NCBI GenBank assembly: GCA_011634665.1
Contig: WAEK01000005.1
Location: 1,578,501-1,642,500, forward strand
Direction: 5' to 3'
Origin: Mortierella sp. BCC40632
Taxonomy: Eukaryota > Mortierellomycota > Mortierellomycetes > Mortierellales > Mortierellaceae
DNA: 64,000 nucleotides
Shown here: positions 1-13,536 of the stretch, in pieces
Numbering within the stretch: position 1 is the stretch's first letter
Layout of the letters: each line of letters opens with the position of its first letter
Made by a program: the position numbers and the translations under genes
The notes under the pieces: generated by a model
Database searches by the model: none
What the model was told of the DNA's origin: nothing
Seen by the model: the letters and a program-made list of their open reading frames with translations, nothing else

Positions 1-1304
1 CGTTGGATGGCTAAGGGCCCTTCGAAGCAAGATGACTGAAATCTTTTCCTCGCCTGGCAGCTTGTACACATACAAGCCGAACGCTGTGATAACGGATCAA
101 GGCAACGTTGAGATTCTGGCAATCAAGACGGCTTTCGCAGAAAAAATCACGTCCCCATTTTCTTCTGCGCTTGGCATGTGTATCGTATTTGGGAACGCGA
201 GGCTAGAACTCGTTTGAGTGGCATTTCCCACCTTCCTGTGGAGCAGAGAAAAGCTCTGAGGGATGAGGTAGGCGTCGCTAAGATGCCTTTTGGTACTTTC
301 CTAGTGCTATTGGCCACTAACATACCTTGCTCTGTGATAGGTGGTTGCCGAGCTTCGCATGATCCAGAGAGAGCCTACTCACTCAAAAAGCCATGTTGCG
401 TATTCAAGAGTACCGAGAAAAATGGAAAGAACAGACCGATCTAATACACTACCTGAACAAGCGATATTTTGGATCAGAGCAAGATGAGGATGTCGCCCGG
501 ATTCAGAGCCCTTGGATGCTATGCTATCGACAGGAAGTTTCGTACTCGTCCATAGACACAAACAACTTTATTGAGTCCTGGCACAACATCCTCAAGCGAC
601 ATTTCTTCCGAGATCGGCATCAGCGGCGCCCAGACACCGTCATTTACATCCTGGCTTTCATGGCTGTCCCCACTTTCAGCAAAAAGTGTATCCGTGGTAT
701 CATGAAATCAGGTCGCATGAACCCTGCGCAGAAGATTGAGGCGCGCTTCAGAATTGTGGCCGAAAAACACATTCAAACAAGAGAGTCTTATGGATTTGTT
801 GGTGAACCAATGACGCAGATCAATGATACATTGCTTCGAGTGGAGTCTTTTACGGCAGAAGGGACGACTTATGACATTCAGATCGATTTTAGTAGACTGG
901 CGTTTGGCGAGATCATCAGCTGTACATGTCCATATTTCCGTATGAATGCCAGTTCCTGCAAGCATATAGCCCTCGTCATGATTCAAATACCAGAGCTACA
1001 GTTACGATGCGATGACATTTATTCTCAAGATCAAGTTGACAGGCCGGACAACAAACGCTCATTGTTGGATGCAGCTCATAACGATTACCTGGAGTATATG
1101 GACCATATCAACGATCCAGAGCCGGAGCCTAGGTCAAATTCTCGATCCATCAATTTCCAGCGTCTTGGCACCCTTTTGCCCCTCCTAGATAAAGATGTTC
1201 CCCAGGCAGGTGAAGAAGCGATAGATGAGACTCTAGCAAGACTGGTCCGCTTAGTCGAAGAGCATACTCAGCTGAAGTTCAAGAGGCAGCGACAGAAATA
1301 CTAG
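1..1304 (+). pseudogene. MULE-type transposase with SWIM zinc finger, frameshifted and cut by the window edge
   Basis: The reading frame is open from base 2 and contains the MULE catalytic-region motif VITDQGN near 95-115. The next part of the domain, FFCAWHVYRIWERE (160-200), is in another frame, so there is a frameshift near 145-157. A likely intron follows (268-340, donor GTAGGC, branch CACTAACA, acceptor GATAG) and restores the continuation VVAELRMIQRE. A second shift at the A-run 384-390 leads into the long frame 393-1304. That frame holds NNFIESWHNILKRHF and then a SWIM finger (CTCPYF...SCKHIA, about residues 175-195 of that frame). Mutator-like transposases of fungi and plants have this order. 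With two frameshifts the copy is presumably dead, unless these are assembly errors. No terminal inverted repeats were identified. Confidence 0.8.
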
Positions 1305-2353
1305 ATTACTGTAATCAATAAACGTCTGCGTAGGAGCGACTGCATCTCAAACCCTCTGTTCCCTCGTCTCTTAACGCTAACTCAGCCTAAGAAGTCCCAA
1401 TACCTTTCTTAGGCGACTTTTAAAGAATGATGATTGACATCATTTTTTTCTTTATTCAGTCCCCCAGATCTTGGCCAATTCCTATCTAAAGGCACGAGTT
1501 ATTAACTGGAAGGATAGAAAATGCGTCTAGCTAATGTCCGGGGCGAGTAAGTAGGCAATTTTGGGCGAAACAGCAGCTACTCTATGGTAGTATCTTGACT
1601 TGTAAGGATTTTTGACGTCCATCACCGGCTTCAAATCGCATTTTCTCCTCAACCAGCTAAGCAATCTCAGAGATAATGGTATTTATGAGTTCTCTAGACT
1701 CTACTCTAATACTTTTGTTAATGAAGTATGAAGAAAAAAGAGAAGTTCTGAATATCAATAATTGATTGAACAAAAAGTGCACTTTTGATTTCTAGTCAAT
1801 AGACTATTTTGCTAGACGTGTCCCTCAACCCCAGTTTTTTTTTGTCCAGGGGAGATCCATACTTTTCTCTCCACCTGAAAAATTTACATAGACGGGTGTA
1901 AAAATCATCTCTACAATATCTCTTTAGGACTCAACATCTAAAATCCACTCCCAAGGGTACTTCACTTAGAGACAACTGCTGGAATAGTACCTTCACCTTT
2001 GACTATGCGTTAGGTGAACGCTGATTGGCTATCTGATACCCATTGATTTTACTTAGAAAAAGTCAAATTTTGGAGGGAGGGTGGCGGATGGCTTGGGGAT
2101 GGGTTGGAACATAAGGACTCTCAACTTGTCGGTCGTCCTGGTCGTCGTGCTTTCAGTTCTTCTTCCTCCTCCTCCCTCCTCCCTCCTCCTCCTCTTTCTT
2201 CTCCGCCGCCTCTTCTGCAATCCGAGCTCGTCCGGACCGTTGCCTTCATCCCTTTTTCTTTTTATTGCCCGGAAAGACAGGACAACGACTCTTCCTCCCT
2301 CAAGAGAATTGTCCAAGTAGCTTAAAAGGAACAAGAAACCCATCTTCCTCGCC
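1305..2353. other. Intergenic region between MULE remnant and MEF1
   Basis: No convincing gene on either strand. The part next to MEF1 (2130-2340) is strongly C/T-rich, as expected for a fungal promoter and 5' leader. The left part is AT-rich and could hold the MULE 3' end, but no terminal repeat was recognised. Confidence 0.5.
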
Positions 2354-5369
<3,016 letters not shown>

Positions 5370-5769
5370 AAAAATGTGGAGATAGATAGAGATTCCCTCC
5401 CGCTTTTACTGTTTTTATACTTTTCATCTTTTTCATTGCCTTGACCCTTTTTTCATTCCAGATAGAGTCTCATAATATCATAGCTCCCTTTTACTACTAC
5501 TTTCGATATATCACCTTTTCTTTTTTCTTTTTTTTTTCTTCCTCTTCCTCTTTCTCTCTGTTCGTTCATTCCTGTTGTTGCCTCTGTATCGTTAGAATTA
5601 AAGCCCATTGCATTTCCGAAAAAAAAAAAAAAAAAAAAAAAAAGGCTGCAAAATGACAACGGTAAACTATGGGGTTCGTGACATAATTAGGAGGGAATGA
5701 ACAAAACTCAACGCCCCAAGAGCAACCCTTATTTTATTTCGTTTTATTTTGTTTTATTTCTTCGGTAGA
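5370..5769. other. Convergent 3' regions of MEF1 and SPO7
   Basis: T-rich 3' flank of MEF1 followed by an A-run of about 23 (5620-5642) and AT-rich repeats ending at the SPO7 stop. Presumably 3' UTR and polyadenylation signals of both convergent genes. No gene seen. Confidence 0.5.
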
Positions 5770-7130
5770 TCAACTACCAAACGAGCTCCTTGGCGTTCCA
5801 TGGCCATCTCTCGTCGACGAGCCTATAGAGACGGCCGAAGACACCGAGCTAGTTGAACCATTAGAGGCCGAACGCCCCATTTGTCGACTTGCGTAACTCG
5901 AACCCACCTCAGTCCTAGATAAGAGCGATGACTGTCCAGAAGATGAGACTGACGAGGGGCTGAGCCTTCTTAGAGATGTTGTTGAGTCCGATCCAGAGGC
6001 GTTCCCACTCATTCCTGTTGCAGCCATAGATCTTCTGTTGCCCACAGATCCCGATCCAGAGGATTGTGTTGCACCACTTCGTCTCGAACCAGATCCTCCA
6101 CTGGTGGCCCTGCCTAGAGAAGAATCTGCACCCGATTTTCCTGCAGCTGCAGCGGCTCTCCGCTCCGATCTCCGTTTCAGATATTTGGTCCGATAGGCAA
6201 CAAAGCCTTCCTGAAATTTGCGAGGGACTTTACGAAAGAAGGAGAGCTCGGGTCGGTTGTCACGGTTAAAGTGCATGTTGAAAACCCGGAGGACTCGGTT
6301 GCATTGCGGAACAAATCTGGAGGGAGTGATAAACAATGGATAATATAGATGAGGTGAGAGACACATGTGAGTCCAAGAAATCGGTATGATCGAGAGCACT
6401 CTGCCTCGATCGGTACATCTCGAACAAAAAGCTCACCCCCTGTCCATGTCATCAAGGGAATTTTGTTGTCGCTGTGGTTCCAAGCCTTACTTTGATGAAT
6501 AGCCGAGTTTCTCAGAATACATGCCTGTGGCAAAGAAGAGAAAGAGTGTTGTGAAAGAGAGGAGGAGAAAAAATTTGTGCAGCACATGGATATAGTATGT
6601 CTATTCAAACCAAAAAAAAAAAAAATTGACGAGGTGCTTTTAGTAAATGTGGACCACTCTTTCTTTTTCAGTTGCGAGGATGAAATCGCTCTGCGTCTTG
6701 TGCTTCTTACTTGACTGGGTTGAATAAATGTAGCAAAGGCGCAATAGGCAATAATGAGGAGAAGAATCCCCAGGAATGCTACAAAGATGTTATCCAACCC
6801 ACCGTAGAAAAAAAAAAAAAAAAAAAGAGAGAGAGAAAATAACCGGTTATTGTCTCTTTCTATTCTCCCGTATCTTCCTCTTTCTCCTAACTCCTTTCCT
6901 CACTGATTAGCCCCTTACACCACCTTACCCTCGTATTTCTGCTGACGCTTCTTGAGCCGAATCAGGTTATACTTGAGTCGCTCCTCAAAGATCAAGAGAT
7001 CACGATAGGTACTCGAGGATGCATGCATGGTCGTGAATTGCTCCGCCGATACCCTGTCATCCGATGAGGTCGGGATCGGCGTCGAGTCCAGGACTTGGGT
7101 CACGGGCGAAAAGGACGGTTGCCGAGCCAT
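5770..7130 (-). CDS. SPO7: Spo7-like regulatory subunit of the Nem1-Spo7 lipin phosphatase
   Basis: In yeast, Spo7 anchors and activates the Nem1 phosphatase at the nuclear/ER membrane. That complex dephosphorylates lipin (Pah1) and so sets the balance of phospholipid and triacylglycerol synthesis. Four exons join in frame: 7130-6929, 6778-6711, 6600-6491, 6316-5770, giving 308 aa. In order: a disordered N-terminus, the helix STYRDLLIFEERLKYNLIRL (about 40-59), TM1 AFLGILLLIIAYCAFATFI, TM2 KFFLLLSFTTLFLFFATG followed by MYSEKLGY, then the conserved cytosolic block FVPQCNRVLRVFNMHFN with PELSFFRKVPRKFQEGFVAYR. The last 120 or so residues are Ser/Gly-rich. Exon 2 (68 bp) and exon 3 are easily missed because they lack start codons. 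The exon 2 acceptor (TTTGTAG) was chosen for phase and family fit. Confidence 0.88.
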
Positions 7131-9593
7131 TTGGTTGGTGCTGACAGTGGTGATGGTGGTAATACCTGTCGAAGGATGTTGAAAGCAGAGCCGTAATAGA
7201 GAGAGAGCGCGCGAAGAAAGTAACGTCGCGTTGCTAGGATAGCGTCTCCAGACAACAGTTTGGAAAAGGAAGATACGCCTCTATTCCTCTTCGCTTTCGA
7301 GTTTAGTGAGGGCGATCAAGTGACAGAGGTGGGTCTGTATGGTATCCCTCCTTAGGAAAAAAAAAAAAAAAAAAAAAATAGGTCTTCTTCAACTCGGCTC
7401 CCACTCCCTGCTTGTCAATGGCCACCAAGTCTTTGTAGCACCTGTGGAGTCCTGCGGGCACAGAGCTGAGTAAATCAAAAGCAAAATGAATATGCTTGCG
7501 TCGGCTCCACTGTAGAGAATGAGACAGAGGCGAATGCTGGGTCCTTTGAGCTGACAGGGGCAGGCGGTCAGTCGGGTTGGATTGCTGATGCCAAGAAGTA
7601 AAAAGTGACAAAATGACTCTGGGGGAATGCAGAGATGGAAGAGATGGTAGAGATGGTACAGAAAAACTGAATATCACGTGTCGGCGAGAGCCTTCAATAT
7701 CTAACCCTCGTCTCCAGTCAGACACAAGTCTATGATCTCTATTCTGCCATTGTTTCCTCAATGATAAATACCCTCTTTCTGTAGCCCCGTGAGGACAGCC
7801 AGGTGCACACTAGTCCTTGGTCAACCGTAGATATCTCACAATTCGACGGGAATCCAGGTAGTCCAGACAAGCAGTTTGGAGAGTACGGAAGTCATAGCAT
7901 ATTTCTGAATTTATCTCTCCAAGATGACACTCCAAGACCTCAGGATAGTAAAATATGTCCTTATCTATTCATACTCAAGTCCTATGAGCACCAGAGTTTT
8001 GTTGAAATGGAGAGGGGGGAGACGCTGATTTTTTTTTTTTTTTTTTTTTTTTAAAGACTAGGTCAAAATGGACTACTGAGGGACTGCAATAGGACTGCAA
8101 TTCCTGGTTCAGCTCACCTGCAATTGCGAGGTGATCTCCACTTCCACGCATTTGGACCTATGAATGCCTCCGAGCGCGCTTGTCGGGAGGCTAAAGGAGG
8201 GTAGAGGAGAGAGTAGGAGGGAGTAGGAGGGAGATATAGAGGATGCTGGGTATGAAGCTGTTCTCGCCCCCTATTCCTTTGGAGATATAGTTCAGAGAAC
8301 TTCACAAGGACGATGCGAAGAAGAGGTTCTCCATACTATTACGAGGGACCTTCTATTGCTCGATATTCTTTTTATCCGCCTGTCTCATCCAAAGCATCTC
8401 CCACGCTTCCTGCATCACATCGTACCTGAATGAACCCGCTATGCCAGTACGACGAGACATGGTGAGATCAGTCCATAATATTCAGGTTCTGACGCATGCT
8501 GATAGTCATTTACATTTAAAATACTCGCGTATCTAATCTACACATAGGCACACGCACATTCTCTCTCTCTCTCTCTCGTTTGTTTACTGTGTAATTTTTC
8601 GAGCTGATAGGTATCATTGAACCCGTCTAGTCACAACACCCATAGCGCTATCCTTACATGCATACACAGTGTGGCAAAGTCTTTTTCCTTGCTCTCACGG
8701 GTCTTAACTGGGGTCGAAAATCGAAGAATCAAAAACAATGTCGCTCGTAGCATAAAAGTGCCACCACTAGATTGGGAGATTTCCCATTCGCTCGACCAGT
8801 TACACAAGCTGTAAAAACTCTCCATGTGCAAAAACTCGTGGGGTTATAGATTGGAAACTTGACTTTCCCAAAGTTCCTGTGCGGTTGAATGGAGTTCAGC
8901 AGCGGCTCCTATCCTTTACTTGCCATTCTAGACTAGTGTTAAGGAGACGCACCCTAGCTAAGCTGTATTGGATGGATTGTCTCTGCCCTCTTGCTTTGGC
9001 CGTCGCTTTGGCATCGAGTTTACCTCTGCCTTGCCCTTGTACTTCTCTAATTTGCTCTCACTTGACCCTCGTACCTCTCTTTTCTTCGCCTTCGCCTTCG
9101 CCCAGGCTTTGCCCCCAGCTCCGCCCTCACTTTCGCTCAAGTTATCGATCTAAGGTTTGGAACAAAGGCTCCTCGCCTCTCTCTGCCCCGCCTCGTTACC
9201 GCCTGCATGAGAAAGCCAAGGACAAAGGTAAAGCAAAATAGAAGGACAGATCAAGAGAAAGAAAAACTCTTGGCAGTCCCCTGCTTGTGTTCACAACGCT
9301 TGAGCAAAAAGCAAAAAAAAAAAAAAAATACGCAGAGTCAGAAGCTGGTGGTGAGAGAAAGGGAGTGATTTGCAACGCATGAATAGAAACTGAGACTCTT
9401 TCTTTCTTTCTTTCTATCCTTCTTTTTCTTTTTTCTTTCTTTCTTTCTTTCTTTCCTTCCTTCTTTTCTTTTCTTGCCCTCGTTCATTCTCTCACTCATC
9501 CACACATTCGCCCACTACCCAAATCCATCACTCTCACTCTCACTTTCATTCAGGCAACTAAACCTTTTTGAAGAAAAAAAAAAAAAAAAGAAA
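7131..9593. other. Gene-poor interval with scattered short coding-like stretches
   Basis: No complete gene recognised. Contains A/T homopolymers (7356-7378, 8030-8052), CT and TTTC microsatellites (8561-8578, 9402-9475) and a short minus-strand reading frame at 8353-8460. A second minus-strand stretch near 7380-7450 reads CYKDLVAIDKQGVGAELKK before a T-run and may be an exon of a small unrecognised gene. The 9400-9590 end is the pyrimidine-rich leader of the next gene. Confidence 0.4.
8353..8460 (-). CDS. Possible 35-residue microprotein or first exon
   Basis: ATG-started frame of 35 aa beginning MSRRTGIAGSFRYDVMQEAW and ending MRQADKKNIEQ. It has a basic start and an amphipathic, aromatic-rich helix and lacks the low-complexity bias of its surroundings. 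A possible splice donor GTACGA lies after the 11th codon, so it could instead be a first exon. The family is not recognised and chance cannot be excluded. Confidence 0.25.
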   Translation of the reverse strand: MSRRTGIAGSFRYDVMQEAWEMLWMRQADKKNIEQ

Positions 9594-10262
9594 ATGTCGG
9601 ACGAATTGTCGTCACTCCGCCGTTCCACGGGAATATTCGCAGTCTGGGGGCTCGCTCAGGGGATCTTCGGGGTGGTGTTCTTGACGATGCTGATGGACAG
9701 GATCCCAGATGTTCTTAGCAATGGTATCGTAACGAAAAAAGCGAGTTATCTCGTCATTGATTTTCCATCAAATAGACTTGAAACCAAAGTGGATCCTTTC
9801 TAACATCTTTTTCTCCCATAACTTAACATATATAAAGGGAGTGCGTTAATGAAACCCCAAATGCTATCTAGCCTGCTGTCGCCATCGCCACCGCTGTCAT
9901 TCTCCTCCCCTGAAAGGGATGCGATTATGATCGTAGTGTACATATTGGCACTGAATGTGTTCATGAATCTTACGATGAACCTGCTGACGCTGTATGGGGT
10001 GATCGTGAAGTCGCATAGGGCCCTGAGAGTCGCATTTATTCTGTGGGTGATCCTGATTATCTGGTCGACTCTAGCTTTTCTGTTTTACTTACTCGATGAT
10101 CAGAAGCCGGACAAAGGCGCGAGTGGTTTCTCATACCTGTTCAATTACATGATATCACTTTGCTTTGGCTTTCTTTTGTATCGATGTCATCAAGTGATGG
10201 TGGGCTATCATGAAATTGACCTTGATGGGTCAAGGACACCTCTCCTGGGTAACGCCCGATAA
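9594..10262 (+). CDS. Small four-helix membrane protein of unknown function
   Basis: Start MSDELSSLRRSTG is preceded by a long pyrimidine leader. Best two-exon model is 9594-9723 plus 9838-10262 (donor GTATCG, branch CTAAC at 9801, acceptor TATAAAG), about 184 aa. Hydrophobic segments: GIFAVWGLAQGIFGVVFLTM, then IMIVVYILALNVFM with TMNLLTLYG, then VAFILWVILIIWSTLAFLFY, and finally YLFNYMISLCFGFLLY, followed by a short polar tail ending TPLLGNAR. The join is uncertain. In the +1 frame bases 9872-9910 read PAVAIATAVILLP, a plausible membrane segment that would run into ERDAIMIVV if one C of the C-run at 9907-9910 were absent. Family not recognised. Confidence 0.6.
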
Positions 10263-10942
10263 TACCTTGTCATCCTTTATCCGTGGGCCAGGGCAGTTAT
10301 GTGGACCTAAAAAGTTTCCCCCATCATACATCTATAAAAAAAAAAAAAAAAAGGTGCGAGCGAATAAAATTTACTATGGAAATTGCCCAGTAAACCTGTT
10401 GATTCTGAAAATGACCTGAGGGATGGTAGCGATCTTTGCAGAGGTAAGGGATACAAAGAATGGAGCCGGGATAATATCTTGGAGAGATGGGGTCAGTCGT
10501 GTTAACTAACAATAAGCACAGGATGAGACTCATGGTAGTCATTCTACCATATCACACTTCGTAGCAAAAAATGGGTTGTAGGATTAATATCGGAGCCAAC
10601 TAGACATTGTTGAGGAAACTTGGGATGTTGTAGTTGAGTATCTTGCTGGGGTGCTGGGTCAGAATGGATATAAGAGATGGATTGGATTGGTGGCAACACG
10701 TGAGCAGACCCATTTTACCTTTGCATGGTCCGACTACAGTTCGAACATGGGGGCACCAGTTTTCTCTATCCTTGGTCACAACGGGGTGTGTCCTCGTCTC
10801 ACCTCGACTCCAGCTGGGAGCTCATTTAGCAAGTCTTAAAATCGCTGTCACATATGTTGCGTTGATCTAGATGGACTGAATGATTGTCGAAGGAGGAATC
10901 TTTTTTTTTTCCTCTCTCCCTCATCCTCCGACGATTACCTCC
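10263..10942. other. Intergenic region upstream of the rhodanese-methyltransferase gene
   Basis: No supported gene. Holds an A-run at 10336-10352. The right end is C/T-rich and leads into the TATA-like element of the next gene. Confidence 0.4.
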
Positions 10943-10949
10943 TATAAAA
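10943..10949 (+). promoter_or_regulatory. TATA-like element
   Basis: TATAAAA lies about 50 bp before the ATG at 10997 and is followed by a C/T-rich leader. It supports choosing that ATG rather than the in-frame ATG at 10880, which would place the TATA box inside the coding sequence. Confidence 0.45.
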
Positions 10950-10996
10950 AAGTGACTCCAGACCGATCCGTTCTTCGTCTCTCACTCCATTCGAGC

Positions 10997-12628
10997 ATGC
11001 CTCCAACAGGACCCACTACAGCGACATCCGCAACGACTGTTGTTCCAAGGGCCAGAGCCCTTCTCCAACAATCCGTCCGTTCGTTCCTCTTCAAATCTGG
11101 TGGCCCCCCTTATCTTATCCTCGACACCCGCTCCCGATCTGCCTACCGTCGTCGCCACGTCGCTCCTTCAACCAACATCCCTGTCGAGAACTGCGATCAG
11201 GCCTGGTACCAGCTCCCACCACGCCATACGACTCCTTTTGCACTGATCGAGGATGTGGACCCCGAAGGTGGCGAAGATGACGAAGAGGTATTTGAAGAAG
11301 AAGAGATAGAGACGACGATCGGAGGCAATGGGGAGGACATTGCTTCGAATGCGAACACGCAACAGGGTCAGTCCAAGAAACATCAGAAAAAAGAAGCAGC
11401 GGCGTCAAAAGTTGTTCCCAACAAACGAAGGAAACGGGGACAAGGATTCGAAGACAGTTCAACACCTTTCCAAAGTAGTCAGATTTCGACCACGGAGATC
11501 CTGAGAGGCAGAGGATGGAAAGTCAACTGGGTATTTCATGATCAACCCCATTTCTGGTCCGTATTGAAGGAAGAACTTGCCTCAACCGAGTTCCGAGAGT
11601 ATGCTGAGAAAGCCATGGTCACACTGGATCCACCCTCGTCTCTTTCCTCTGCTCTACGCGTTGTCGAAGAGGAAGAAAAGGAGAACGAGTCAGCAAATGC
11701 CTCACCAGGATCTCAGCAGAAGGACCCCGAGTACCATTTTTTGTTCCAACCAAATCCGGCTCTGGTCAAGGCACTTCCCAGGATTGAGCGAGACTTGTTG
11801 ACAATGTACCGTCAGCGTTCCACGTCAACAAAGCCCACACAAGACCCAGCCATCCCCCTGCTGCGGTGTCTCGACATTGGGTGTGGTTCAGGCAGGGATA
11901 TGACCTATATGGTGGCTCGCCATGTTAACAAGCTCTCGGTCGATCCCGCCCTTCAATGGTCTACTCTCGGGATCGATATTCGTGAAGACTCCTGTGAACG
12001 GTCGATGCACCTTGCGCACGAGACATTTGTCCCTGATGGCCGTCGGCCTTATCTTGCAGACCGAGTATCAACCCTTGTGGGCGAGATAGATTCCAAAACG
12101 GGTGTGTTGCAAGTACATCGACAGCATTTTCTCCATCCGCAACCCACTCCGAATGGACCCCTACCAGCACAGCCACCACAACGCCTCCTCAATCTACCCA
12201 ATATTGAATACCTGGACCCCAACCCAACATCGACATCACAACAGAACCCCTCCCCCTTCTCTGTATCTGAAGGGTCTGCCACACCTGAATCGATACCAAC
12301 TTCTGTCTCTGGACCTTTGTCTGATATGAATAGGGATGATCGATTTGACCTTGTAGTGATTATCCGATTCCTTCAACGGAATCTCTTTGCGCCACTCGTC
12401 CAGCATTGGATTCGACCAGGTGGATTTCTCCTCTTAAGCACCTTTGTCACGGACAAGGATTTGCCTCATTATACAAAGCCAGGACCTGAACATCGTCTTC
12501 AATCCCGGACAGAGGCACGAGAGATCATGGAACGACTTGGGATGGAGGTAGTAATGGAAGAAGTGTCGTTGATTGAGGACGGTAAAAGATCGGTGGCGAC
12601 AGTCGTTGCTCGGAAACCTGTCATCTGA
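10997..12628 (+). CDS. Rhodanese-like domain fused to SAM-dependent methyltransferase
   Basis: Single exon, 543 aa from the ATG at 10997. An in-frame ATG at 10880 would add 39 residues. The N-terminal 38-62 segment PYLILDTRSRSAYRRRHVAP with NIPV is the rhodanese signature. The rhodanese part appears interrupted by an acidic insert (about 95-115) and a basic linker, and ends with GRGWKVNWVFHD. No rhodanese catalytic-Cys loop is evident, so this half may be structural. The C-terminal half is a class I methyltransferase: motif I CLDIGCGSGRDMTYM at about 291-305, acidic motif II LGIDIRED, motif IV FDLVVIIRFLQ, then PGGFLLLSTF. The substrate cannot be read from the sequence. It could act on a small molecule or on RNA. 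Confidence 0.85.
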   Translation: MPPTGPTTATSATTVVPRARALLQQSVRSFLFKSGGPPYLILDTRSRSAYRRRHVAPSTNIPVENCDQAWYQLPPRHTTPFALIEDVDPEGGEDDEEVFEEEEIETTIGGNGEDIASNANTQQGQSKKHQKKEAAASKVVPNKRRKRGQGFEDSSTPFQSSQISTTEILRGRGWKVNWVFHDQPHFWSVLKEELASTEFREYAEKAMVTLDPPSSLSSALRVVEEEEKENESANASPGSQQKDPEYHFLFQPNPALVKALPRIERDLLTMYRQRSTSTKPTQDPAIPLLRCLDIGCGSGRDMTYMVARHVNKLSVDPALQWSTLGIDIREDSCERSMHLAHETFVPDGRRPYLADRVSTLVGEIDSKTGVLQVHRQHFLHPQPTPNGPLPAQPPQRLLNLPNIEYLDPNPTSTSQQNPSPFSVSEGSATPESIPTSVSGPLSDMNRDDRFDLVVIIRFLQRNLFAPLVQHWIRPGGFLLLSTFVTDKDLPHYTKPGPEHRLQSRTEAREIMERLGMEVVMEEVSLIEDGKRSVATVVARKPVI

Positions 12629-12744
12629 GAAGTTTTCTCCGCTCTTTGTTAAAGTGAATCTCTTGTTCTCAAAGGGGTATTCTTCCACCTTTCAAATCCT
12701 TCTTTTTTTTTTTGATTTTTTTTCCTCGCGACAGATCAGCTGGA
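12629..12744. other. 3' flank of the methyltransferase gene
   Basis: T-rich 3' flank (T-run at 12705-12713) leading directly into the CNOT11-related fragment. No gene. Confidence 0.4.
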
Positions 12745-13040
12745 AAGTCCATGGAGGAGGCATAGTCGTGCCCGTCAATCAACCGTCCACTTCAAGCAAG
12801 TGCTGAATCAAGCGTTTGACATGTGTCAGCGTGTGTCCAAACAACTGTCAGCGGTGGCCGAGTTGGGTTTCGATTGACGGCATTCTTGGCCTCCTTGTTG
12901 TTAGATCCAATAAGGAGCATAATTGCCCTTGTTCCCAGACTCGTTGCCCAAGAGATAGATTAATTTCATGAGCAGACTAAAGGCAATGACTAGAATGTTG
13001 TCTGCGGTTACTAGAAGAGTCTCTGGTGGAAACTTGAGTA
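12745..13040 (-). pseudogene. Decayed duplicate of a CNOT11 exon
   Basis: This stretch aligns by eye over about 300 bp with 40670-40985, the fourth CNOT11 exon, in the same orientation. Shared blocks include CCCGTCAATC then CCACTTCAAG, ATGAGCAGA(C/T)TAAAGGCAATG, and GTTGTTAGATCC versus GCTGTTGGATCC. Many substitutions and small indels break the frame. It is a fragment only: neither the flanking introns nor other exons are evident. It sits immediately beyond the 3' end of the hydrolase array, while the intact CNOT11 sits just beyond the array's other end. Confidence 0.75.
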
Positions 13041-13536
13041 TAGAATAGAGTCACCCTCATCCGAAGCGCCTAACTGCAACTGCAACCATCAATTTGTCAC
13101 GAATAGCAAATGTCCCGTGTGTCTCATCAACTGCGAGAAAGACACATAAAGATTTAGGGTTTGAAAAGCAGCCCTTCCTCCCCAAAGTGGGCTCGCGTCC
13201 TTTGCGTGATTTCTAGAGTTGTCTGGGTAGAGGAGTGTGTTGACACCGACGTGTCTGTGTGTGGAGACCAGAAAGGGATGAAAAACAAGCTTTGAGCAAA
13301 GGCGGTCGTTTTGTAAACTGATCGCTCTTTTGACATGACACCAACACGACTCCCCCATAAGATCCAAACATTGTTCTTTATCGATCCTTGTCGCTGGATG
13401 TTGCAACAATGGGCAGTACTATCTCAGAAGGTGAGAAAATTACCCCAGTTGTAGGGAATACGAAGTTGATCTCACGGCAGAAAACAGAAAAAGGCGAGGT
13501 ATGATATCTCGACACATGAAAACAACCCCTCTATAT
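13041..13536. other. Spacer between CNOT11 fragment and LIP1
   Basis: About 500 bp of ordinary-complexity DNA with no supported gene. It may contain further decayed sequence from the duplicated CNOT11 flank, but no match to the intact locus could be seen. Confidence 0.4.
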
